A DNA stretch of 6,077 nt from Nitrospirae bacterium GWC2_42_7 (GTDB lineage Bacteria > Nitrospirota > Thermodesulfovibrionia > Thermodesulfovibrionales > UBA6898), in NCBI GenBank assembly GCA_001803645.1, contig MHDW01000020.1, positions 1 to 6,077 of the forward strand. Reading direction: 5' to 3'. Numbering within the stretch: position 1 is the stretch's first letter; every line of letters begins with the position of its first letter. The notes beneath the pieces are model-generated. The model worked only from the letters and a program-made list of their open reading frames with translations. It made no database searches and had not been told where the DNA came from. The translations under genes and the position numbers were made by a program. Below are positions 1 through 5,436 of the stretch, piece by piece.

Positions 1-2
1 TC

Positions 3-269
3 CATAAGGAGAATGTTAGTCATCCGGAGTTGTTATTAGAAACATATTGGCAAAAAAGGGAGGTTTCACCATACAAGGTTGGTATAGAAATAGATAGTGT
101 CAGGTTGTCATTAGAAGATGGCATGATTGATTCGTCTTTGTTGCTGGCCGACCCAGAGCTTGCTGGGATGCATTTACTTACTGCGAGGCAAGGAACAAAT
201 TTCAAATTATCAGAATATCAATTCAATAAAATGCTCAATCTATGGAATGGTGCAATTTATGATGCGTAA
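3..269 (+). pseudogene. EVE-domain C-terminal part of a broken EVE-HNH endonuclease gene (5' end outside window)
   Basis: The frame is open from the left edge and gives 88 residues before a TAA at 267-269, so the true start lies upstream. The segment 'LLADPELAGMHLL' followed by 'QGTNFKLSEYQF' resembles the end of EVE (PUA-like) domains, where a 'dP.L..l.lL...QGTNF.L...q' pattern closes the fold. EVE domains bind modified cytosines in DNA. The next codons in the same frame encode an acidic linker (EDEYESEEG) and then an HNH nuclease, matching the known EVE-HNH architecture of type IV, modification-dependent restriction enzymes such as VcaM4I. The TAA therefore probably splits one former protein. 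I infer a nonsense mutation or a sequencing error; a separate EVE-only gene is possible but less likely because frame and spacing are conserved into the HNH part. The EVE call rests on recalled family patterns, not on a search. Confidence 0.6.
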
Positions 270-311
270 GAAGATGAATATGAATCAGAAGAAGGAAAAG
301 CTAGGCTCAGA

Positions 312-608
312 ATGCATAAATTTCGAGAGCGCGATCAAACACTAGTAAAGAAAGCAAAAGGGCGTTTTATAAATAAAAACAGCAAGTTGTTCTGTGAAGC
401 ATGCAATTTTTCTTTTGAAGAAAAGTATGGTGTAGTTGGTAAAGAATACATTGAAGCTCACCACAAAAAACCGTTGTCCCAAATTCAAGCTGGTGAGAAA
501 ACTAAGGAAAGCGACCTAGTCATGCTATTTGCAAATTGTCATAGAATAGTACATAAGCTTAAATCTCCAGACCCATGGAGCAAGCTGCTAAGATTGCTGG
601 GAAAGTAA
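312..608 (+). CDS. HNH endonuclease domain fragment, 3' half of a broken EVE-HNH gene
   Basis: This 98-residue reading frame encodes an HNH nuclease of the McrA-like kind found in type IV restriction enzymes. It has RMHKFRER (the family's R-x-H-x-x-RER box), the first zinc pair CEAC (C28, C31), the catalytic EAHH (H50, H51), a K-T-x-x-x-DL stretch, and ANCHRIVH (C76, H77, H81). The second zinc pair is normally CxxC, but here it reads F-A-N-C: residue 73 is Phe (TTT at 528-530), one base from Cys TGT. The only in-frame ATG after the upstream stop lies at 312, inside the conserved RxHxxRER box, with no convincing Shine-Dalgarno. The coding frame itself continues unbroken from 270. It is therefore best read as the 3' part of the interrupted gene at 3-608 and probably nonfunctional. 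Cleavage of modified DNA would be the ancestral role. Confidence 0.7.
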   Translation: MHKFRERDQTLVKKAKGRFINKNSKLFCEACNFSFEEKYGVVGKEYIEAHHKKPLSQIQAGEKTKESDLVMLFANCHRIVHKLKSPDPWSKLLRLLGK

Positions 609-738
609 TAACAATTTGTTTCTTCTGACGGCTACACCACCGGGTAATGAAAACAGACTTGGGGACGTTGTTTCCTGCGTTGCATTGTTACAACCTCATG
701 CGTGAGAGTTTTTTCCCCTGTTTTCTTTGCTATCACGT
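609..738. other. Noncoding stretch between convergent HNH and ORF6N remnants
   Basis: There is no credible gene on either strand in these 130 bases. The stretch holds a weak 4-bp stem (CTCA 695-698, TGAG 703-706) followed by six T on the plus strand (709-714), too short to call a terminator with confidence. The missing 3' part of the ORF6N gene would be expected on the minus strand here, but no WGGRR or PYAFTE-like continuation is found in any frame I read. Confidence 0.5.
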
Positions 739-963
739 TTAACTTGATGTCGCAAATTGCGACTTCAAGTTTGCCCACTCCACAGCAGTCAGCTGAAAAG
801 CAAAATCCTCAGGAAATCTGTCTGTGTTGCGCTTCACCTGTTCGTTTAACCGCTTTGTCGTGACCCCGTAAAGCTCTGAAAGATCGGCATCTAACATCAC
901 TCTTTCTCCGCGAACAAGCAAAATCTTCTTTTCAATCATTACAACCGGGATCAGTTCTTTCAT
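739..963 (-). CDS. Truncated ORF6N-domain DNA-binding protein
   Basis: The 74-residue product matches the ORF6N domain family (phage-type KilA-N relative, presumed DNA-binding). It shows IEKKILLVRGERVMLDADL (10-28), LYGVTTKRLNEQVKRN (31-46), RFPEDFAFQLT (49-59) and LKSQFATSS (66-74). I place the start at the ATG at 963-961 rather than the in-frame ATG at 981, because GGAGG (complement at 969-973) sits 5 nt before it and lies inside the codons of the longer version. Family members normally continue after SQFATS with a WGGRR...PYAFTEQG block and run well past 150 residues. Here TAA follows directly, so only the N-terminal two-thirds of the domain is present. The gene ends within a near-perfect palindrome (741-771). 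It follows hydA on the same strand but is separated by a probable terminator, so it is unlikely to belong to that operon. It is probably a prophage or mobile-element remnant, and whether the short product is made is unknown. Confidence 0.7.
   Translation of the reverse strand: MKELIPVVMIEKKILLVRGERVMLDADLSELYGVTTKRLNEQVKRNTDRFPEDFAFQLTAVEWANLKSQFATSS
741..771. repeat. 31-bp near-perfect palindrome at the ORF6N gene end
   Basis: The left arm AACTTGATGTCGCAA (741-755) and the right arm TTGCGACTTCAAGTT (757-771) are inverted copies, with 14 of 15 positions pairing around a single central base. The stop codon of the ORF6N gene (739-741) touches its edge, and the palindrome encodes the end of the protein (LKSQFATSS). 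It could be a two-fold protein-binding site, an intramolecular hairpin, or a recombination scar. No T-run follows on the minus strand, so it is not a typical intrinsic terminator. Confidence 0.75.
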
Positions 964-1111
964 TCGCTCCTCCGAGTGCAAGGGCCTTTGTTACATCCCC
1001 ATGGTAAAAAATTACTAAATAATAAAACATTATGCCTTTCAAGGCAAGGACTTTTTCTTCTATGAGCAAGTGGGTAAGCACTCAAGTTGGAAGGCGGGGA
1101 AGTACAAAAGT
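964..1111. other. Noncoding stretch between ORF6N remnant and hydrogenase terminator
   Basis: Apart from the ORF6N ribosome-binding site at its left edge I see no gene here. It contains a minimal palindrome TGCCTT/AAGGCA near 1033-1046 with only a two-base loop, followed by a T-rich run on the plus strand (1052-1056). That is too weak to assign a role. No clear promoter for the ORF6N gene was found. Confidence 0.4.
969..973 (-). promoter_or_regulatory. Shine-Dalgarno that fixes the ORF6N start at 963
   Basis: On the minus strand the sequence reads GGAGG, then AGCGA, then ATG (963-961). This is an ideal spacing of five bases. The alternative in-frame ATG at 981 would place this motif inside its own coding sequence and has no comparable site of its own. 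Confidence 0.7.
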
Positions 1112-1142
1112 GCAAAAACCAGCAAGTGCTGAAAGCTGGTTT
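1112..1142 (-). terminator. Probable rho-independent terminator of the hyd operon
   Basis: Read on the minus strand, AAACCAGC (1142-1135) pairs with GCTGGTTT (1123-1116) across an 11-base loop. The 3' arm runs into TTTTT (1118-1114), giving an eight-pair stem whose last pairs use the T-run. It begins inside the hydA stop codon (1143-1141), an unusually tight placement. The stem is short and half A/T beyond its ACCAGC core, so the strength is uncertain. Its position after the last operon gene and before an unrelated gene supports the call. Confidence 0.55.
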
Positions 1143-2415
1143 AATGCACAGAGCAGGAGATACAGGGGTCATATGACCTGACCAGCATCTCGGCAAGCAG
1201 TTCGATTTCCCTGTCCTGTCTGCCTATTTCTGCATATTGTTTTGCGAGTTCTTCAAGATCATGCTGGATATTGGCGTGGTTTTGGCTCGTGGGTATTACA
1301 CAATCGCATTTCAATATATGTCCTGTATCATCAAACTCATAACAGTGATAAAGGATGCCGCGGGGGACTTCAACAGCGCCGACACCTGTTCCGCTCTTTG
1401 GTATGACCTTCTGTTTCGGTTCGCCCAATTCTGTATCGAGGAATTCATCAATAAGGTCTGCTGATTCCATGACAACATGGACGCATTCCACCAGTTGTGC
1501 AATATTGTTCATGTAAGGATTATGATTTACAGGTTTAAGCCCGAAGCTTAGTGCTATTTCATTTGCTATTGGATGCAGGAGATCAAAATTGTTGTTTATC
1601 CGTGCAAGCGCACCTACAGCAAAAGAATTGCGGGAAAGCCGGCTCCATTTTGATGTAGACTGTTCAACCAGATGTTCATTGGTCATCAGTTTATATTCAT
1701 GTTCTTTTTTTATTACTCCATCAGTCGAAACCAGGTCTCCTCCTATGAAAGGATAATTCCGCTCTCCTTTTAAAGAGACGAATTCAGTCTCCCTGCTAAA
1801 ATCAGGTATGCTGAATGTCTGGAATAGATCAGCGGTCGAAATCAGGTCATCTTTGGCCTTAATGAGGCGGTCTTTAAAGCCTTTTAACTCGGCTTTTTCC
1901 GGCAGCATCGTAAATCCGCCCACTATTGTCCTTGTTGGATGGAGCCGCCTGCCTCCTACACAGTCGCATAGATCATTTGCCAGAAGTTTCATGCCTGCTG
2001 CTCTTAAAACTACATCAGGATGGGATTCTATAAGCGGGAATACGCTGCCTGCATTCAGAAAATCAGGTCCAGACAGGAAATAAAGATGAAGTATATGGCT
2101 CTGCAGGGTCTCCATATGTTTGAGGAGAAGGCGGAGTTTGGATGTCAGCTCTGTTGGAATTATTCCAAAGGCGTTTTCAATAGCGCGAATACTGGCAAGG
2201 GTATGGCCGATAGAGCAGATGCCGCAGATCCTTCCTGATATCCATGGAGCATTTTCCCATCTTTTGCCGACGAGCATGGCCTCAAAAAACCTCGGAGTTT
2301 CGACAACCTCCCACTTTGCGTGTTCGAGCTTACCGCCTGTGATCTTGATGTTTATATTGCCGTGGCCTTCAACGCGTGTAAGATGGCGGATGTTGACATT
2401 GCAGTCTATCTTCAT
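1141..2415 (-). CDS. hydA: Group 3b [NiFe] hydrogenase large (alpha) subunit
   Basis: This 424-residue catalytic subunit carries the Ni-Fe(CN)2CO site that splits or forms H2 in a soluble, cytoplasmic heterotetramer linked to NADP(H). Near the N-terminus are RVEGHG (14-19, with E16) and the L1 motif RICGICSIGH (62-71, ligands C64 and C67). GTGVGAVEVPRG lies at 342-353, and the L2 motif DPCISCSVH is at 416-424 (ligands C418 and C421). Length and motifs fit the alpha subunit of Pyrococcus-type sulfhydrogenase I/II. The start at 2415 overlaps the hydD stop by four bases (ATGA), with AAGGA and GGAG just upstream, indicating translational coupling. The protein ends exactly at the L2 His, whereas most catalytic large subunits carry a C-terminal tail removed by a dedicated endopeptidase after metal insertion. 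This version would be made already in mature form. It is the last gene of the operon and is followed by a likely terminator. Confidence 0.95.
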   Translation of the reverse strand: MKIDCNVNIRHLTRVEGHGNINIKITGGKLEHAKWEVVETPRFFEAMLVGKRWENAPWISGRICGICSIGHTLASIRAIENAFGIIPTELTSKLRLLLKHMETLQSHILHLYFLSGPDFLNAGSVFPLIESHPDVVLRAAGMKLLANDLCDCVGGRRLHPTRTIVGGFTMLPEKAELKGFKDRLIKAKDDLISTADLFQTFSIPDFSRETEFVSLKGERNYPFIGGDLVSTDGVIKKEHEYKLMTNEHLVEQSTSKWSRLSRNSFAVGALARINNNFDLLHPIANEIALSFGLKPVNHNPYMNNIAQLVECVHVVMESADLIDEFLDTELGEPKQKVIPKSGTGVGAVEVPRGILYHCYEFDDTGHILKCDCVIPTSQNHANIQHDLEELAKQYAEIGRQDREIELLAEMLVRSYDPCISCSVH

Positions 2416-3302
2416 TTGTCCTTTTCTCCAGAATCATAACTCCCCCTTCCCCCTCTTATCTTAAGAGGGGGTGTCCCGAAGAGTTTTCGGGAGGGCGTTA
2501 CTACCGTAGGGAGGGATTTGCGAAACTCTTCAGCATATGTTTTAAATCCGCCGAAGCATTCAAGACGGTCAAGCATTACCTCTTCTGAAAAACCATATTC
2601 TTTCATGATGAATTTCATCTGCTCAATATTGGCATCTTCAGCCGGGCCCCGGCATCCCCAGCAGCCGAATTTGCTGTTCGGGCACCATGAATCACATCCT
2701 CCGCGTGTAACAGGCCCGAGACAGGGCTCTCCGAGATCGAAGAGGCATATATTCTCATTGGCCTTACATTCCATGCATACAGGATATTTAGGATGCACTA
2801 TGGCTTTACCCAAGGCAAGGTTAATAACAATTTTTTCGACCTCTTCTTTTTTTACAGGACAGCCGAATATATTAAGATCAACTTTGACCACATCCTCTAA
2901 TGGCCTGGCTGCTTCTGTTTCAACAGGGAAATTTCCGTAAACTTCATTCTTCACCCAGGCCTGATCAAAACGGTTCTTAAGCTGGTTCACGCCTCCAAAA
3001 CATGCACAGGAGCCGAGCGCAACAAGTATTTTTGCATTTGCTCTGATCTTCTTGAGGCGTTCTCTTTCGTCGCTTCTGGTGATACTTCCTTCAACAAAGG
3101 CGATGTCATAGTTGTCAGACCTTTCGGTCATGGCTTCGCGGAAATTGACTACTTCCACAAGCGAGAAAAAATCGATCAAAGTAGCCTCATTATTCACTAT
3201 CTGGAGCTGGCATCCCTCGCATGAAGAGAGTTCAAAGAACGCGACTTTAGGACGGAATAAAGGGACGCCAAGATAGGTCTTTGCAGCTTTATCTCCGGCC
3301 AT
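2412..3302 (-). CDS. hydD: Group 3b [NiFe] hydrogenase small (delta) subunit with repeat-encoded C-terminal tail
   Basis: This 296-residue electron-transfer subunit pairs with HydA. Ligands for the proximal [4Fe-4S] cluster are CEGC (C28, C31), GSCAC (C99) and GCP (C148). Medial and distal clusters are served by C176, C179, C186, C194, C203, C207, C214 and C217, so three cubanes are expected. There is no Tat signal peptide, so the enzyme is cytoplasmic. The start ATG directly abuts the hydG TAG, with AAGGAGG (3311-3317 complement) eight bases away; the gene overlaps hydA by ATGA. Related delta subunits are about 260 residues. Here residues from about 265 to 292 (including TPPLKIRGGRGSYD) are encoded by a pair of GC-rich palindromes at 2449-2492 that look like a dispersed repeat inserted near the gene end without breaking the frame. 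The conserved part of the protein is intact, so I expect it to be functional. Confidence 0.93.
   Translation of the reverse strand: MAGDKAAKTYLGVPLFRPKVAFFELSSCEGCQLQIVNNEATLIDFFSLVEVVNFREAMTERSDNYDIAFVEGSITRSDERERLKKIRANAKILVALGSCACFGGVNQLKNRFDQAWVKNEVYGNFPVETEAARPLEDVVKVDLNIFGCPVKKEEVEKIVINLALGKAIVHPKYPVCMECKANENICLFDLGEPCLGPVTRGGCDSWCPNSKFGCWGCRGPAEDANIEQMKFIMKEYGFSEEVMLDRLECFGGFKTYAEEFRKSLPTVVTPSRKLFGTPPLKIRGGRGSYDSGEKDK
2441..2515. repeat. Palindromic repeat element inside the hydD 3' end
   Basis: Two adjacent hairpins are present. CCCCCTCTTA (2449-2458) pairs perfectly with TAAGAGGGGG (2462-2471) over a three-base loop. TCCCGAA (2474-2480) pairs perfectly with TTCGGGA (2486-2492) over five bases. 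A second run of C lies at 2442-2446 and G-rich GGGAGGG at 2510-2515. The composition is unlike the surrounding hydD sequence. I infer a short non-autonomous intergenic repeat (REP or MITE-like) that landed in the gene. The exact borders and any target-site duplication cannot be seen from one copy. Confidence 0.65.
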
Positions 3303-4211
3303 CTATATCGCCTCCTTGAGGTTCATTACAGACCAATAGTCAAATACCGGGCCTTTTAGACAGGTGTAGGTTGAGCCGACATTACAGCGGCAGCATTTGC
3401 CCATCCCGCAGTGCATGCGCCGCTCAAGAGATACGAACATCTTCTGCATAGGGATATCTTTCTGTCCGAGCATATTGCATACGAATTTGAACATGACCGG
3501 AGGCCCGCAGACTATCGCATAAGTATTTTTAAAGAAATCATCATCTTTTTTCGAAAAAATCTCTTCCAGTATCTTTGTTATAAGTCCAACAGGGCCTTTC
3601 CATGAAGGATCTGTTTTTTCGACAATGATATTCAGATTGATGTCATCAGCCTGCCACGTATCATACTGATAGGTAAACAAGAGCTGGGACGGGTCTTTTG
3701 CTCCATAGATGATCTCAACATTGTTGAAGCGGCTTCGGTTGTCCTGGGCATATGCTATCGCTGATCTGAGCGGTGCAAGGCCAAGACCGCCGGCAATAAG
3801 AAAGATATTCTGGCTATGCATCTTCTCCATAGGAAAGTTTGTGCCAAAGGGGCCTCTGATGCCTACATGAGTGCCGCGGCTTATTTTTGCCAGGAAGTTT
3901 GTGAGGTTCCCTGCCTTGCGTATGCATAACTCAACATCGCCATGCCTTGAAGGGGGAGATGAAATAGAAAAAGGCGCTTCACCAATACCAGGCAGTTCGA
4001 GCATCAGAAACTGCCCGGGCTGAAATGTGAACCTTTTTCTTTCTTCAGGATCTAGGATCTGTATCCTGTAGAGGTTTTCCATTTCAGTAAGCTGGTGTAT
4101 ATTGGTGATTTCTGACTTATAGGTGAATTCAAATGCTTCAAAGTCATCCCTGCGGTGCGATTTCTGACGGCCTTCTGTCTTTATGTCAGTGAATTTTAAA
4201 TGGGTATCCAT
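3303..4211 (-). CDS. hydG: Group 3b hydrogenase gamma subunit, FAD/NAD(P)-binding with [2Fe-2S] (AsrB/PyrK-like)
   Basis: This 302-residue diaphorase subunit should exchange electrons between NADP(H) and the iron-sulfur chain. A ferredoxin-reductase FAD domain includes QPGQF (64-68) and EAPFSISS (78-85), the flavin-binding stretch. The nucleotide-binding domain shows IAGGLGLAPLRS (139-150) and CGPPVMFKF (235-243). The C-terminal PyrK-type [2Fe-2S] motif has C268, C273, C276 and C284, ending in a typical LKGPVF. The family also includes AsrB of anaerobic sulfite reductase, but the neighbouring hydrogenase genes decide the assignment. The start overlaps the hydB stop by one base (TGATG), with AGGAGG (complement 4216-4221) four bases upstream. 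The first 30 or so residues are charged and lie before the recognisable domain start near residue 31. Family members I recall begin closer to that point, so this is a modest N-terminal extension. Confidence 0.93.
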   Translation of the reverse strand: MDTHLKFTDIKTEGRQKSHRRDDFEAFEFTYKSEITNIHQLTEMENLYRIQILDPEERKRFTFQPGQFLMLELPGIGEAPFSISSPPSRHGDVELCIRKAGNLTNFLAKISRGTHVGIRGPFGTNFPMEKMHSQNIFLIAGGLGLAPLRSAIAYAQDNRSRFNNVEIIYGAKDPSQLLFTYQYDTWQADDINLNIIVEKTDPSWKGPVGLITKILEEIFSKKDDDFFKNTYAIVCGPPVMFKFVCNMLGQKDIPMQKMFVSLERRMHCGMGKCCRCNVGSTYTCLKGPVFDYWSVMNLKEAI

Positions 4212-5254
4212 CAGTCCTCCTGCCTGCGCACACTGGCAATGACCTCAGGCACTCGTATGCCTGCAAGACAGGATTCGCCGCAGCGGCCGCAACCAACACA
4301 GAGAGATTCCTCATATGCTTCGACAAAGCCCCGGTGCTTGTGATAGTAGCGGTATTTCAGACGTATATGCTGCTCAGGCCTGAAATTGTGTCCGCCTGCT
4401 ACTTCTGCAAAATCTATCAGATTGCAGGAATAAAGTGATTTTGTTTTTCTTGCGCTCTTTAGGTTTATGTCAACTGTCTCTTCTACCCCGTAACAGTAGC
4501 AGGTAGGGCATACATTAGAACATGTTCCGCATGCAAGACATTGCTGACCCCAGTGCTTCCAGACCTCTGACTGGAATTCCATGTCGAGTATCTTTGTAAG
4601 ATCGGTAGTATCAACATGAGCAGTGAATTTCTTGTTCTTCTCAGAAACAGACTTCATATATAAAAAATGGTCTGCTTCAACAGGGTCTCTTGTATTTATC
4701 TTCTTTAGAAAATTATAGGCAGTGTCAGACAGGATCTCTGCAAAATACTCTTCCCCGATATCTGTGAGGAACATATCAAAACCGTGCAGAACAGTATCAG
4801 AGCCCATAGAGCGGCAGAAACAATAAGGCTGAGGCGCGCAGTCAATGCCGACAATAAACATATTTTTCCGTTTGGCAGCATAATAGGGCATGGGATATGT
4901 GCTTCCCATGAGAACCTTATCAAGTTTGTTCAGCGCATTTATGTCACATGCATGAAGCCCGAAGAAAATATAAGGGCGGTCAATATTATAATCAACGTTC
5001 TTCTGCCAGCCATGCTCTTTAATTGTAAAGGTTGCCAGGTCTTCTTTGAATGGCAGAAAAAACTTCTTGGCAGGCAGTTTTGTGGTTGAGTAATTTAACT
5101 TAATGTTGTTGAAGTCAGAAACGAGCGAAAACGCGTAGATCGGCTGATCGTTCCGGTCAGCCCCTATCTCAACAGGGCCGACAATACTGTTATCAGAAGA
5201 TAGAACATCAAAAAGCTTTTTCAGCTCTTTTTTATCAAACACTTTGAATATCAT
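4211..5254 (-). CDS. hydB: Group 3b hydrogenase beta subunit, [4Fe-4S] ferredoxin-like (AsrA-like)
   Basis: This 347-residue electron-transfer subunit is related to AsrA of anaerobic sulfite reductase. The central region contains GLHACDINAL (99-108) and a Cys-rich GIDCAPQPYCFCRSMG (136-151), both typical of this family. The C-terminal part holds two ferredoxin motifs, CLACGTCSNVCP (C239, C242, C245, C249) and CVGCGRCGESC (C319, C322, C325, C329), giving two [4Fe-4S] clusters. In the sulfhydrogenase complex it works with HydG to link the hydrogenase core to NADP(H) and possibly to sulfur or polysulfide. It is the first gene of the operon. The ATG at 5254-5252 has AGGA (complement at 5261-5264) six bases upstream, and the 3' end overlaps hydG by one base. 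The length agrees with known beta subunits (about 350 to 370 residues). Confidence 0.93.
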   Translation of the reverse strand: MIFKVFDKKELKKLFDVLSSDNSIVGPVEIGADRNDQPIYAFSLVSDFNNIKLNYSTTKLPAKKFFLPFKEDLATFTIKEHGWQKNVDYNIDRPYIFFGLHACDINALNKLDKVLMGSTYPMPYYAAKRKNMFIVGIDCAPQPYCFCRSMGSDTVLHGFDMFLTDIGEEYFAEILSDTAYNFLKKINTRDPVEADHFLYMKSVSEKNKKFTAHVDTTDLTKILDMEFQSEVWKHWGQQCLACGTCSNVCPTCYCYGVEETVDINLKSARKTKSLYSCNLIDFAEVAGGHNFRPEQHIRLKYRYYHKHRGFVEAYEESLCVGCGRCGESCLAGIRVPEVIASVRRQED

Positions 5255-5436
5255 TGATTTTCCTTTGTGACCTTATCTTTTCAAAATGCTATCACAACCA
5301 TATCAAATTAACAATTAATCATGGTTATAGATGTTATAAATACAGAGAATAAAAATAACATTCATAGAATCTTCATAAATCTTTGTTCTAATAAACTCAG
5401 AGAATCGATCAGCAATTGATAAAAGGAGGAAATAAT
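5255..5436. promoter_or_regulatory. AT-rich divergent promoter region between hydB and the FecR-type gene
   Basis: These 182 bases separate two divergently transcribed genes and must hold the promoters of both, as hydB is the first gene of its operon. The region is strongly A/T-rich, with several TATAA-like words (for example 5335-5340 on the plus strand). I could not pair any of them with a -35 box at 16-18 bases convincingly on either strand, so no transcription start is claimed. TTGTGA (5265-5270) and TCACAA (5292-5297) form an inverted pair separated by 21 bases, too far apart for a standard CRP/FNR site. No small gene was seen. Confidence 0.5.
5424..5429 (+). promoter_or_regulatory. Shine-Dalgarno of the FecR-type gene
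   Basis: AGGAGG lies seven bases before the ATG at 5437 and is a near-ideal ribosome-binding site. It sets the start that gives a complete signal peptide. Confidence 0.8.

Noticed and set aside
267..269. Programmed recoding of the TAA in the EVE-HNH gene
   Set aside because: TAA is not a selenocysteine or pyrrolysine codon, and no stem-loop or slippery motif is evident; the accompanying zinc-ligand loss fits decay better.
127..345. Plus-strand open frame bridging the EVE and HNH parts in another frame
   Set aside because: No domain similarity. EVE and HNH motifs lie in one other single frame, so this frame does not repair the gene by frameshift.
695..714. Small hairpin plus T-run after the HNH gene
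   Set aside because: The stem is only four base pairs; too weak to call a terminator.
1033..1056. TGCCTT/AAGGCA palindrome followed by a T-rich run
   Set aside because: The two-base loop and short stem make a functional terminator unlikely, and no plus-strand gene ends nearby.
1808..2083. Plus-strand open frame of 91 codons opposite hydA
   Set aside because: It lies antisense to strongly conserved hydrogenase sequence and has no recognisable domain or ribosome-binding site; a shadow of the real gene.
2518..2940. Plus-strand open frame of 140 codons opposite hydD
   Set aside because: It is antisense to the Cys-rich conserved region of HydD and its product resembles no family; a codon-bias shadow.
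5265..5297. TTGTGA ... TCACAA inverted pair resembling a CRP/FNR half-site pair
   Set aside because: The 21-base separation is far from the 6-base spacing of such sites, and one half overlaps the region next to the hydB ribosome-binding site.
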